From Candidatus Poribacteria bacterium (GTDB lineage Bacteria; Poribacteria; WGA-4E; WGA-3G): DNA of 36,965 nucleotides. Each line of letters starts with the position of its first letter. The first letter of the stretch is position 1. A program made the position numbers and the translations under genes. The stretch lies in assembly GCA_009843785.1 (NCBI GenBank), contig VYCT01000233.1, forward strand, positions 1-36,965, written 5' to 3'. The notes under the pieces were generated by a model. That model was not told the origin of the DNA and did not search any database. It saw only the letters and a program-made list of their open reading frames with translations. Below are positions 24,037 through 35,021 of this stretch, piece after piece.

Positions 24037-24816
24037 CTAATTAAATTCAAAGATACCGCCTGTCCCTTTTAACACAATATCCGGCTTAAGCAAAATCTGT
24101 TCTTCTTTTTCCAATTTTAAACCGGTTGGATGGAGGCTATAAGCAATTCTGAGCGAGAGATATTTCCCCAAATCGGCGAGTCTCTCCGACTCGGTCTTAT
24201 AGATCTGCTGTTCGCTCTGCTGAGTCTGATACGCGTACCAGTACTTCAGGTAGGACCGAATGCGGTTATTAAAAATAATCTCACTGGAATTTGTGTCAAT
24301 GACTTTAACTCGGGTACGACCGATAGCGGTAAGGCGAGTACAAATATAGGTAGATGTACCGGAAATTCCGCCCTGCCTACCTTGTTTCATCAGATGTCGA
24401 TTATCGTCTCGCCGAGCTAAACTCGGCTTCTCAACCATCCCGACGATAACCATATCCGCCTCAAGTGCCTGTCCGAGTTTCGCTGCCAAAGCAGGGTCTT
24501 CATAAACCTGCGCCAACGTTAACCCTAATTCTGTGAGTTTGTCGTCAATAGGTTTAAGTTTGCTCGAACGGTCATAAACCCACTCTGCATTCTTGAATAT
24601 GATCTCGAGGCGGGTTGCGAGGTTCACGCTGATTCTTCCACCTAACTTGCTTACCTCTTCTGCTGCGCCTGCCTCAGCGTAGAGTGGGGTGATTACAATG
24701 CGCTTCGCTTCGCTTATCGGTGGTGGCGTGGTAATGTTAGGTTCACCACCAATGCAACCTACCATTGCAACACAGAGAAGCGGTATAAACAGAATTGTCA
24801 AAAAACGTCGTATCAC
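24037..24816 (-). CDS. Putative lipoprotein with CsgG/TolB-N-like alpha/beta domain
   Basis: A 259-residue protein. The GTG at 24816 is chosen over an upstream ATG because AGGAGG lies 9 nt before it and because it yields a clean lipoprotein signal: MIRRFLTILFIPLLCVAMVG then Cys21, the lipidation site. The mature part has RIVITPLY, ARLGGRI-like helices and the pattern AAKLGQALEADMVIVGMVEKP, which resembles the small alpha/beta domains of CsgG/LpoB/TolB-N-type lipoproteins that begin with an A(x)LG(x)xLxADxVIxG motif. The later part (VKVIDTNSSEIIFNNRI) fits the same fold. I do not recognise a named family, and the function is unknown. The -10 region is flanked by a direct repeat (24888-24918). 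Confidence 0.6.
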   Translation of the reverse strand: MIRRFLTILFIPLLCVAMVGCIGGEPNITTPPPISEAKRIVITPLYAEAGAAEEVSKLGGRISVNLATRLEIIFKNAEWVYDRSSKLKPIDDKLTELGLTLAQVYEDPALAAKLGQALEADMVIVGMVEKPSLARRDDNRHLMKQGRQGGISGTSTYICTRLTAIGRTRVKVIDTNSSEIIFNNRIRSYLKYWYAYQTQQSEQQIYKTESERLADLGKYLSLRIAYSLHPTGLKLEKEEQILLKPDIVLKGTGGIFEFN

Positions 24817-24887
24817 TGAAGTGTGCCTCCTATAATTTTGGGCATAACTTGAAAGCCAAATTTCCCGGATTGAGAAACCGAAAATTT

Positions 24888-24918
24888 GTGCTAATTTTAC
24901 ATACATTATATGTGCTAA
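24888..24918 (-). promoter_or_regulatory. -10 element between direct repeats, upstream of the lipoprotein
   Basis: TATAAT on the minus strand (24905-24910) lies between two copies of TTAGCACA (plus-strand TGTGCTAA at 24888-24895 and 24911-24918, 23 bp apart, about two helical turns). One copy abuts the -10, as a repressor or activator site would. No good -35 is seen, which would fit activator dependence. The rest of the 285-nt gap to 25101 shows nothing else. Confidence 0.4.
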
Positions 24919-25101
24919 AAAGTCTTTCTCTTACTCGGTGAGGAAATAAATAACTTGGTTTTCGACCAAAAGGCTTAAGCTTCCCATGTGTGGGTTTGTC
25001 ATCTCGTTTAAGGACTGTAGGTGAGATATTTGAACACTCCACCGCATATCGGAAGCTGAATTACCGATAGCATACCACAAATTGGAGAAATAAGTCAAGC
25101 C

Positions 25102-26064
25102 TTATCCGACAGCCAACGCTCGTACTTCCCCAAATTCGTGTGAGAGTTTCGTCCATGAATCGCCAGTATCTGTGCTGCGATAGAGCTGCCCGCTCACGCT
25201 ACAAGCGATTAGCAGGTCGTTAATTTTCGGATTATGGGCGAATGTCCAGATTGTACTGTTCGCAGTTCTGCCGATATCTGCACGATCCCATGTCTCTCCT
25301 GCATCGCGAGTTGAAAAGATACCACCTTGGTCGCCCGGGGGACCATTCCCGGCACCGATAAACACTCTGCCTGCATCACCGTTAAGGAAAAACGCTGCAC
25401 GGCAGTAGGGCCATGGGTAATGTGCTTTGACATTTAACGGTGTCCACTGTTGACCCATATCCGTCGTGACACAAACATCATTGTTCGTTGCTGCGATGAT
25501 AGTTTTTGGAGAACCGGGGACTACACAAAGTCCGTGAATGTCCAAACTACTCAATCCTTCGCTGCGCTCTGTCCATGTCTCACCCCCATCGGTGCTGAGA
25601 CGCATCCCATCAATTTCAATCCCGGCATAGAGCGTTTGCGAATCTTCGGGATCGATCACAAAGGTTGTGACACGCGGGATAATCGGGATACCTTCACATT
25701 CTTGCGCCAAGTCCGCATTAAGTTGCTTCCAACTATCACCACCATCGGTAGATTTGAAAAGCGCAGAAGGACACGTCCCGGCATAAAGTGTGTCTGGTGT
25801 CCTTGGATCAATCGCTATTGACCACACTTCCCGTCCATCCATGGGGCTTGGAAGGTGATGCCACGATTCAGCAGCATTGTTTGTTCGGAAGATACCGTTT
25901 TCGGTACCTGCATAGAGGGTGTCTGAGTCACTTGGATTGACGGCTATTGCGCGAACATCGGCCTCCGGGAAGAGCCCGTTACTCACTCTGCGCCATGTGT
26001 CTCCGTCGTCGGTACTGTGCCAGACACTTTGCCCAATAGTTCCTGCATAGAGTGTAGCTTGCAT
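25102..26064 (-). CDS. Asp-box (BNR) beta-propeller protein
   Basis: A 320-residue protein built from seven repeats carrying Asp-box motifs: STDDGDTW, TNNAAESW, STDGGDSW, STDGGETW, TTDMGQQW, STRDAGETW and STDTGDSW, each followed by a strand such as DTLYAGT or KTIIAAT. This is the fold of sialidase-like and VPS10/Ycf48-like propellers. The catalytic Arg triad and Tyr of sialidases are not apparent, so glycosidase activity is not supported. The protein starts directly with repeat sequence and has no signal peptide, so it is predicted to be cytoplasmic. The ATG at 26064 is preceded by AAGGGG. It lies 73 nt downstream of the secreted peptidase gene, in the same direction. The ligand is unknown. 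Confidence 0.75.
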   Translation of the reverse strand: MQATLYAGTIGQSVWHSTDDGDTWRRVSNGLFPEADVRAIAVNPSDSDTLYAGTENGIFRTNNAAESWHHLPSPMDGREVWSIAIDPRTPDTLYAGTCPSALFKSTDGGDSWKQLNADLAQECEGIPIIPRVTTFVIDPEDSQTLYAGIEIDGMRLSTDGGETWTERSEGLSSLDIHGLCVVPGSPKTIIAATNNDVCVTTDMGQQWTPLNVKAHYPWPYCRAAFFLNGDAGRVFIGAGNGPPGDQGGIFSTRDAGETWDRADIGRTANSTIWTFAHNPKINDLLIACSVSGQLYRSTDTGDSWTKLSHEFGEVRALAVG

Positions 26065-26137
26065 CTTTTGCCCCTTTTTTGAAGAGAAGAAAACGAAATT
26101 TCTGCGGTTTAACCTCTTAACCTATAATTTCTATATA

Positions 26138-27880
26138 TTACTCGGTTAACGATCCTGTGTCAACAATTCGAGAATCAAGCGAAATCCGATATATAACAGA
26201 TTCCGGTGCTATCTCCGGTTCAAGAAGAAATGAGAGTCGATATAGGTGGATGCCCTGCCCCTCCTGTATGATTCGAGACATTGCCTGCGCTTCCCTATAG
26301 GGGCGTTCAACTTTGCTATCAAAGAGCATCAACGTCACAGTCGGAGTTGACCCAACGAGAGATTCACTCGGTTGAGCGAGGATGTCCCAGTACCTCGAAT
26401 GCACAGGATTCGGAAGGGCAGCCGTGGTAAAAGTGATATGTGCACTACGCGCTGCACTATATTGATAACGTAGGGGCTGGGTTACCCAGTCCCTACTATC
26501 CGTGTTGATCGTTTCCGTTTGTAAACTCGGTACTAAGAGGGCTTCTGTAACACTATTCGGCAACACAACAGAACCAGAGTTACCAGCGGACAACTTTATC
26601 TCCCGTACATGGACATCACCAGTGTTATGAAATTCAATTGCATGCGCAGCACTGCCGGTTCCGCCGGAATTACTTGAAAAACCGAGTGTTAACCCGCCAG
26701 CATCCTCAAATCCGATGTAATCTGCTGAAAAATTACTGAGCTTCCCGTCTTGCGCGCCACTTGGATAGGAAGCGTGCCAGCGACGCGGTGAAAGAGAAAG
26801 TCTAACAGCCTGATAATCAGATAGGTAGTTTGCCAGTTTCCATTGAATAAAGATATCAGAGACTTTCTGTGTAATCCCCCTCAAGGCGAGCGCATCTGCA
26901 ACACCGGTGAGCGATGTACCACGATTCCGGACAATTTCAGTCAGTGTTCCTGTACCGCCGTGCTGTTCATGGAGGTAAAGCATCCATAGGAAAGCAGCCC
27001 CATAGTGAGGCAGCGCGTCTGCACCCCTTTCAGGCCACGCTACAAGCGAAACAGAAGGCATTTTTTCAAATGCATCTACATGCTCCAGCACAGAATAGCC
27101 ACAGAGAAATGATGCATACCCCGCACACCCCTCATCAACCCAAGTTGCTTCGTGTGGATCGTGCCGCCAATGGATGAGATGTAGAAACTCGTGTGCAATG
27201 ACGTTATGAGCGACTTCACTATTTGGGTTAAGCGGTTGTGTGTCAATATACAATATATCTGCTTCGTTACTACGAATTGGGAACCCACGAAACCCAGGGG
27301 TCCTAAGTACGCCACGACTTTGGTCTACCGGATTGAAAAAGCCTGCCGTGTACTGACTGGCATGATTCGCATCTTGAATATTAAGTAGCAGTAAAATAAT
27401 CCTACCGTTTTCATCAATATCCGGCGGTACTCCGAAGAACCGCGTTAACGTAGGATAAATCCCCTGCTGGGGATTCGCTGGTGTAGCGACATCAAAAGCA
27501 CGTACTATTGATGCTACTGTTTCCGCAGTAACTCGTGTGTTCCACTCAGCCTCCTCAACAAAAATATAACAGAAACTGCCGATCCCCCGTAGAGTCGCAG
27601 AGACTGTATATTGTTGCATACTCCTAAAGTCAGGAACAAAAAAGGTCCGTTCTGTACCAATTGGCAGTGCAGGCGCAGCTGGCAGCGCAGGGGCAGTCAG
27701 GTTGCTCGGCAAATGCGGTGGCATCGTATTTGCCCCAGGATCCGCGTCCGCTGCTGGGAACGGACGAAAATGTGTGTGTGTGTCTGCCAATTGTGGTGTT
27801 CCACAGCGGAATGCCGAACTTTGACACGGCTGTCCTAAAAGCAGTAGCGTAAGGCTGAAAAGCATTATTATATTTTTCAT
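26138..27880 (-). CDS. Secreted zinc metallopeptidase (HExxH)
   Basis: A 580-residue protein with a signal peptide (residues 1-23: MKNIIMLFSLTLLLLG then a Cys/Ser-rich tail). The zinc site is VIAHEFLHLIH, with His230, Glu231 and His234. The third ligand is probably Glu250 in WVDEGCAGYA. Both features fit gluzincin-type secreted proteases such as the M30/M6-like groups, but I cannot fix the family. A proline/alanine-rich linker (about 50-75) precedes the catalytic part. The C-terminal 200 residues are beta-rich and contain a YxGFEDAGGLT-type module that may be a substrate-binding or carbohydrate-binding domain. Asp-box propeller and lipoprotein genes follow on the same strand. Cleavage targets are unknown. 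Confidence 0.75.
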   Translation of the reverse strand: MKNIIMLFSLTLLLLGQPCQSSAFRCGTPQLADTHTHFRPFPAADADPGANTMPPHLPSNLTAPALPAAPALPIGTERTFFVPDFRSMQQYTVSATLRGIGSFCYIFVEEAEWNTRVTAETVASIVRAFDVATPANPQQGIYPTLTRFFGVPPDIDENGRIILLLLNIQDANHASQYTAGFFNPVDQSRGVLRTPGFRGFPIRSNEADILYIDTQPLNPNSEVAHNVIAHEFLHLIHWRHDPHEATWVDEGCAGYASFLCGYSVLEHVDAFEKMPSVSLVAWPERGADALPHYGAAFLWMLYLHEQHGGTGTLTEIVRNRGTSLTGVADALALRGITQKVSDIFIQWKLANYLSDYQAVRLSLSPRRWHASYPSGAQDGKLSNFSADYIGFEDAGGLTLGFSSNSGGTGSAAHAIEFHNTGDVHVREIKLSAGNSGSVVLPNSVTEALLVPSLQTETINTDSRDWVTQPLRYQYSAARSAHITFTTAALPNPVHSRYWDILAQPSESLVGSTPTVTLMLFDSKVERPYREAQAMSRIIQEGQGIHLYRLSFLLEPEIAPESVIYRISLDSRIVDTGSLTE

Positions 27881-27954
27881 TGGGAATAACCACCAGCGAT
27901 TAGGGCATTCGCTTCTCGCACTCTCAACAAAGAGGTTTTAGATAACTCCAAAAC

Positions 27955-28019
27955 GCTTTACTAACTGCTGATCGCGATGGCTATTCCACTGACCGCTGAC
28001 TGCTGAGAACTAATAGCCA
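27955..28019. repeat. Heptamer palindromic element, copy E
   Basis: TGGCTATT (27978-27985) and AATAGCCA (28012-28019) are exact inverted repeats. Between them run the heptamers ACTGACC, GCTGACT, GCTGAGA and ACTAATA. The copy fills the gap between the TPR gene stop and the peptidase gene start. Confidence 0.55.
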
Positions 28020-28023
28020 CAAA

Positions 28024-29679
28024 CTATTTGCTGGATTTGATGGTGTCAAGTTTCTGGCGGAGTTCGACGTTGTCCGGTTCAATCCGCACGGCATGCTCCA
28101 AAGTTTGCAACGCTTTTTCTTTCAATCCTTTTTCGAGGTATGCATCAGCGAGATGCAAGAGAATTTCAGGTGTATCGGGTAGGTAGTGATTGGCCTGCTC
28201 CAAATTTTCTATGGCGGCATCCAATTTTCCCTGCTTAAAATAAATAAGTCCCAAACTATCAAGATACGCGCCAGATGTCGGTGCGCTCTTGAGTGCGCGA
28301 CGCACAAGTGCTGCGGCTTCATCTAATTTAGTGCCCTGCTCTGCATAGAGATAACCTAATGCATTGTAGGCATCCGGTAATTCCTCCTGAGAGGTCAGTC
28401 CTATCGCCTTACGCAAATAGTTTTCTGCTTGCGTCACATCGTCCAGCATTTGATAAGCTATCCCAATACCTGTGAGCGCGGGAACATACTTGTCATCAAC
28501 AGCTAAAATTTTTTCAAAGGCACCTACTGCTTTTTGCGCATCGTTGAACCTAAGGTAAATCTGTGCAAGTGTATAACGGGCATCTTTGATACGGACAGCT
28601 AAGTCAATACGTTCCGTACTTTTCGCGCGACTGGTACGATTCCCACTTCGCATTGAAAGTGCACGTTCTTCTAATAAGGCAATCGCGCTTGTGATGTGAT
28701 GTTCAGCTTTTTCAAAATTGTCTTGTGCCTGATAGGCAAGGCTGATACCGCTGTGTGCATCAATTTCTGTCCAACTGCTGTTAGGAGATGGTCGGGGTAT
28801 AGCACCACTTTCAATGGATTCCAAAACCGTGAGGAAGGAGCGCAGTGCTGCCGAATAGTCACCTGTCTGAAGGTAAAGTTGACCGAGACGGTTCCATACA
28901 CTTTTCTGCTCGGGACTGATAGTTACCACTCGCTCATAGGACTGCAAAGCTTCTCCAAGACGATTTTGACTTTCGTAGAGTTCGGCGAGTTCCCAATGAA
29001 ATTGGGCTCTAAAGGGCATAATCCGCGTCAGTGCTTTGAAAGATGTAATTGCGAGTTCAATCTTGCTGGGATCGTTTTCAACCTTGCCGAGATAGCGTGC
29101 TATGTTGCCGAGATGGCGATGTCCGTCACTGTGGTCAGGATCTAATTCAACAATTTCTTTTCCGACAGAAAGCATCTCCTCCAGTAATTCTCTCATTGAT
29201 CGGTTCCCGCGTCCATTTTGCTCCAACCGCTTTTCTAATATTTGGGCTAACACCCATTTTGCATCCACATTTTCAGGATCAATTTGAATAGCTCTTCTCA
29301 CATCTTCTTCAGCACCATTAATATCCTGCAGTCTTTCCAATCGGAGTGCTGCACGTTCTGTATAGATAAAACTGACACCTTGTGCAGACAAAACACCGTT
29401 TTCGGATTCACCGTCCATCTCCACTTCCTCAATTAACGCATCGTAGGCGGCTTTGCTAATGTTGCGTCCACCGGTTCTGCAATAGGCAGCCCACATCAGT
29501 TTCGCATAGATATCTGCCGCGCGTGCCATGTCGGTGTTTAACGCTGTATTAGCATCGGTGACCGGTACTAACTCAGGTGTCTCATCAGCGAGTACATCTG
29601 TTTGGGCGCGCAAATCGCGCCCCGAAACGAAACCTGCCATAACAAAGACAAAAATCGTGAGTATACCCAGATATTTCAT
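28024..29679 (-). CDS. Exported TPR repeat protein
   Basis: The 551-residue protein starts at the ATG at 29679, which has a strong GGAGGAAAAA site; the open frame continues into gyrA, but that extension is not coding. A signal peptide (residues 1-18, MKYLGILTIFVFVMAG) precedes a short acidic segment. From about residue 75 to the end it is nearly all tetratricopeptide repeats, for example EAEEDVRRAIQIDPENVDAKWVLA-like units, SYERVVTISPEQKSVWNRLG, LRKAIGLTSQEELPDAYNALG and LEHAVRIEPDNVELRQKL. TPR proteins are scaffolds for protein-protein contacts, here outside the cytoplasm. It lies 34 nt after the gyrA stop and may be read from the same transcript, although a functional link to gyrase is not evident. 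Confidence 0.82.
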   Translation of the reverse strand: MKYLGILTIFVFVMAGFVSGRDLRAQTDVLADETPELVPVTDANTALNTDMARAADIYAKLMWAAYCRTGGRNISKAAYDALIEEVEMDGESENGVLSAQGVSFIYTERAALRLERLQDINGAEEDVRRAIQIDPENVDAKWVLAQILEKRLEQNGRGNRSMRELLEEMLSVGKEIVELDPDHSDGHRHLGNIARYLGKVENDPSKIELAITSFKALTRIMPFRAQFHWELAELYESQNRLGEALQSYERVVTISPEQKSVWNRLGQLYLQTGDYSAALRSFLTVLESIESGAIPRPSPNSSWTEIDAHSGISLAYQAQDNFEKAEHHITSAIALLEERALSMRSGNRTSRAKSTERIDLAVRIKDARYTLAQIYLRFNDAQKAVGAFEKILAVDDKYVPALTGIGIAYQMLDDVTQAENYLRKAIGLTSQEELPDAYNALGYLYAEQGTKLDEAAALVRRALKSAPTSGAYLDSLGLIYFKQGKLDAAIENLEQANHYLPDTPEILLHLADAYLEKGLKEKALQTLEHAVRIEPDNVELRQKLDTIKSSK

Positions 29680-29713
29680 TTTTTCCTCCGTGTGTGACAA
29701 TCCACTATAAATC

Positions 29714-32266
29714 CTACGCATCTTCAAGCAGAGAAGATGAAAGTTCAATTTTAGCGGCATCAACAAGTTTCTCATCGGCTTGAAGTGCCATGATGCGCAC
29801 CCCTTGGGTATTGCGTCCGATACGCCGAATATCCCCAACGGCTGTTCGGGTAACATACCCGTTTGAACTAATGAGAACGAGTTCATCAATATCAGCAACG
29901 CGTTTTGCAGCGACAACTGCCCCGTTCCGTGTTGACTTTCCGATGGCGATGATACCTTTCCCACCGCGTTTTTGGGAGCGATAAGCAGAGACAGCCGTGC
30001 GCTTGCCATATCCGTTTTCCGTGACGATCAACAAGGTGTCATCTTCCAACAAGGTGTCATCTTCCTTAGCAGCCTCTTGTCCGATTTCTTCTGCTTCAGT
30101 CCCCTCGCCGTTAACAATAACCATTTGTGCTACAAAGTCCTCAGCACCGAGTTCTATGCCACGGACCCCGCGCGTATTGCGTCCAAGAGCTCTGACATCT
30201 TTCTCATTAAACCGAATGGCAGTGCCCTTGTGGGTAACAAGGATAATATCGGAAGTGCCTTCTGTTACTTGCGCGCCAATGAGTTTGTCACCATCATCAA
30301 GTTTAACAGCAATAATCCCATTCGACAGTGTGTTCTCAAAACTGGCGAGTTCTGTCTTTTTGACAATGCCTTGTTCGGTCGCCATGAAAACAAATTTATC
30401 CGCTGCAATCTCGCCGGCATCAGCGCCCTCAGTACTCTGACTACCTACTTTCAGATATACGGTAACATAAGCAGTGATGTTTTCGTTTTGTGCCAATCGG
30501 AGTAGATTCACAACTGCACGTCCGGCTGATTGGCGACGCGCTTCAGGAATTTGGTAGACTTTTAACGTATAACATTTGCCCAAATCTGTGAAAAACAAAA
30601 TGTTTTGATGTGCAGTCGCAACAAAGATATGCTCCAAAAAGTCGCCGTCCTTTGTTGTAGCACCCTTAATCCCAACGCCGCCGCGATGCTGTTTACGATA
30701 GGTATTCATAGGTAGCCGTTTGATGTAACCGGCATGCGATAGTGTGACGACCATCTCTTCATCAGCAATAAGGTCTTCCACTTCAAATTCTTTGACTTCG
30801 CTCGTAATTTCGGTTCGCCGCTCATCACCGTACTTTTCCCTGAGAGTTCCGAGCTCTGTTCGGATTATATCTGTTATCAGCGTCTCACTGGCAAGGATCG
30901 CGCGAAACTCGGCAATACGGTCTAATATTTCCGTGTATTCATCGTGGATACGCTGGCGCTCAAGACCTGTCAACTGGCGGAGCGTCATCGTGAGAATTTC
31001 TCTCGCTTGCTGCTCGCTGAGTTGGTAGGCATCCCGAAGCTCTTGTTCTGCGGCTTGCGGAGATTCAGCGGTTTGAACAAGTTCTATAATCGCCTCAAGG
31101 TTTTGTAATGCTAAGAGATACCCTTCAAGAATGTGATTTCTGCGCTCGGCACGGTCCAGTTCAAATTGCGTCCGTCGGCGAACCACGTCGCGCCGATGCG
31201 CAAGATAATAGTACAGAATCTCCTCAAGCGTTAGAACTTTCGGGAGCCCGTCCACAAGACACAGAAGATTAGCACTGAAATTTGTCTGCATCTGTGTATG
31301 CTTATACAACTGATTTAGAATGACCTGTGCAATTTCACCGCGTTTCAGGACTACGACAATACGGATATCCCTATCTGACTCGTCCCGTATATCCCTAATA
31401 CCAGTGATCGTCTTGTTGACAACTAATTGATACATCCGATCAAGCAACTGATTTTTCTTTACCTGATAAGGGATTTCAGTTATGATTATTTGTTCCTGAT
31501 CAGATTCGCTTTTACCTGCTGAGGTAACTCTTTCTATGATCGCCTTAGCACGGACAGTCACACTCCCTCTACCAGTGGTGTACATATTCTTGATACCCTG
31601 AGTACCTACGATCATTCCGGCAGTTGGGAAATCGGGACCGAGGATATGTTCCATGAGCGTTTCTGAAGTTGCATCCGGATCTGAGAGTTTGCAGAGCAGC
31701 GCGTCAATGACTTCATTCAGGTTATGGGGTGGGATGCGCGTGAGATAACCGATACCGATACCAGTGGTGCCATTGATAAGCAGATTTGGAAGGAGCCCTG
31801 GAAGAACTGTCGGTTCTTCCAAGGAATCTTTATAGTTCGGTTGAAAATCAACGACCTGCTTATCTATGTCAGTAAGCATCTCTTCGGCAATCGTGGCAAG
31901 TCGACATTCCGTGTAGCGCATCGCCCCAGGCGGGTCGTCGTCGATACTACCGAAGTTCCCTTGTCCATCTATGAGTGGGTAGCGCATATTAAACGGTTGC
32001 GCCATGCCGACAAGAGTACCGTAAATAGGTCCATCACCGTGTGGATGATAGTTCTTCATCACCTCCCCAACGACAGCGGCACACTTGTCATAAGGCCGGT
32101 TCGCGGTGAGATTTATCTCTCCCATGGCATAGATAATCCGACGCGTGCTGGGTTTGAGGCCGTCACGTACATCAGGTATCGCGCGATTGGTATTGACACT
32201 CATCGCGTAGGTGAGATACGACGTTTTTAATTCATTTTCTATGTTGCGTTCTTGGATGTTTTCCAT
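29714..32266 (-). CDS. gyrA: DNA gyrase subunit A
   Basis: The 850-residue subunit carries the breakage-reunion domain with catalytic Tyr118 (GAMRYTE) and the tower/coiled-coil region. The C-terminal pinwheel has a GyrA-box at about residue 762, QKRGGKG (QRRGGKG in Escherichia coli), and a second blade motif KQHRGGVG. It forms the A2B2 enzyme with gyrB upstream and introduces negative supercoils using ATP. Residues Gly79 and Gly83 replace E. coli Ser83 and Asp87 of the quinolone-binding region. An 18-bp tandem duplication (30029-30064) repeats EDDTLL in the C-terminal domain. There is no visible Shine-Dalgarno site because repeat copy F runs directly to the ATG. The GyrA-box favours GyrA over ParC. 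Confidence 0.95.
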   Translation of the reverse strand: MENIQERNIENELKTSYLTYAMSVNTNRAIPDVRDGLKPSTRRIIYAMGEINLTANRPYDKCAAVVGEVMKNYHPHGDGPIYGTLVGMAQPFNMRYPLIDGQGNFGSIDDDPPGAMRYTECRLATIAEEMLTDIDKQVVDFQPNYKDSLEEPTVLPGLLPNLLINGTTGIGIGYLTRIPPHNLNEVIDALLCKLSDPDATSETLMEHILGPDFPTAGMIVGTQGIKNMYTTGRGSVTVRAKAIIERVTSAGKSESDQEQIIITEIPYQVKKNQLLDRMYQLVVNKTITGIRDIRDESDRDIRIVVVLKRGEIAQVILNQLYKHTQMQTNFSANLLCLVDGLPKVLTLEEILYYYLAHRRDVVRRRTQFELDRAERRNHILEGYLLALQNLEAIIELVQTAESPQAAEQELRDAYQLSEQQAREILTMTLRQLTGLERQRIHDEYTEILDRIAEFRAILASETLITDIIRTELGTLREKYGDERRTEITSEVKEFEVEDLIADEEMVVTLSHAGYIKRLPMNTYRKQHRGGVGIKGATTKDGDFLEHIFVATAHQNILFFTDLGKCYTLKVYQIPEARRQSAGRAVVNLLRLAQNENITAYVTVYLKVGSQSTEGADAGEIAADKFVFMATEQGIVKKTELASFENTLSNGIIAVKLDDGDKLIGAQVTEGTSDIILVTHKGTAIRFNEKDVRALGRNTRGVRGIELGAEDFVAQMVIVNGEGTEAEEIGQEAAKEDDTLLEDDTLLIVTENGYGKRTAVSAYRSQKRGGKGIIAIGKSTRNGAVVAAKRVADIDELVLISSNGYVTRTAVGDIRRIGRNTQGVRIMALQADEKLVDAAKIELSSSLLEDA
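30029..30064. repeat. 18-bp in-frame tandem duplication in gyrA
   Basis: An 18-nt unit (CAACAAGGTGTCATCTTC) is repeated exactly at 30029-30046 and 30047-30064, adding six residues (EDDTLL twice) to a loop of the C-terminal domain shortly before the GyrA-box. Exact identity suggests a recent slippage event. Confidence 0.9.
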
Positions 32267-32357
32267 GGTTATCGGTTATAAGTTATAAGCTATAAGTTGT
32301 AGGTTAAAAAGGGTTGGGAAACTTCCGAAGTTCTCCACTTATAACCAACTACTTATG
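32267..32357. repeat. Heptamer palindromic element, copy F (abuts the gyrA start)
   Basis: Left arm, plus strand: GGTTATC, GGTTATA, AGTTATA, AGCTATA, AGTTGTA, GGTTAAA (32267-32308), six units in a row. Right arm: ACTTATA, ACCAACT, ACTTATG (32337-32357). GGTTATAAGT (32274-32283) pairs exactly with ACTTATAACC (32337-32346). The unit differs from copies A-E, but the period and architecture are the same. It occupies nearly all of the 104-nt gyrB-gyrA gap. Confidence 0.72.
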
Positions 32358-32370
32358 GGGATATCCTCCT

Positions 32371-34926
<2,556 letters not shown>

Positions 34927-34989
34927 TTATTTTTTTTAAAGTGGTGATGTAGAGGCGCGAGTCACGCTGTTGTTATCGCGTTTTGATAC

Positions 34990-35013
34990 TTAAAATAGGA
35001 TACCTTATTTTAA
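34990..35013 (-). terminator. AT-rich inverted repeat after dciA
   Basis: TTAAAATA-GG and CCTTATTTTAA pair with one bulge around an ATA loop just downstream of the dciA stop (minus strand). It could be a weak terminator or attenuator between dciA and gyrB. The stem is mostly A-T and no clear uridine run follows. Confidence 0.3.
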
Positions 35014-35021
35014 AAACTTTG

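Noticed and set aside
29680-30009. Upstream extension of the TPR protein overlapping gyrA
   Set aside because: The open frame continues but is antiphase to the gyrA C-terminus. The strong ribosome site and signal peptide at 29679 fix the true start.
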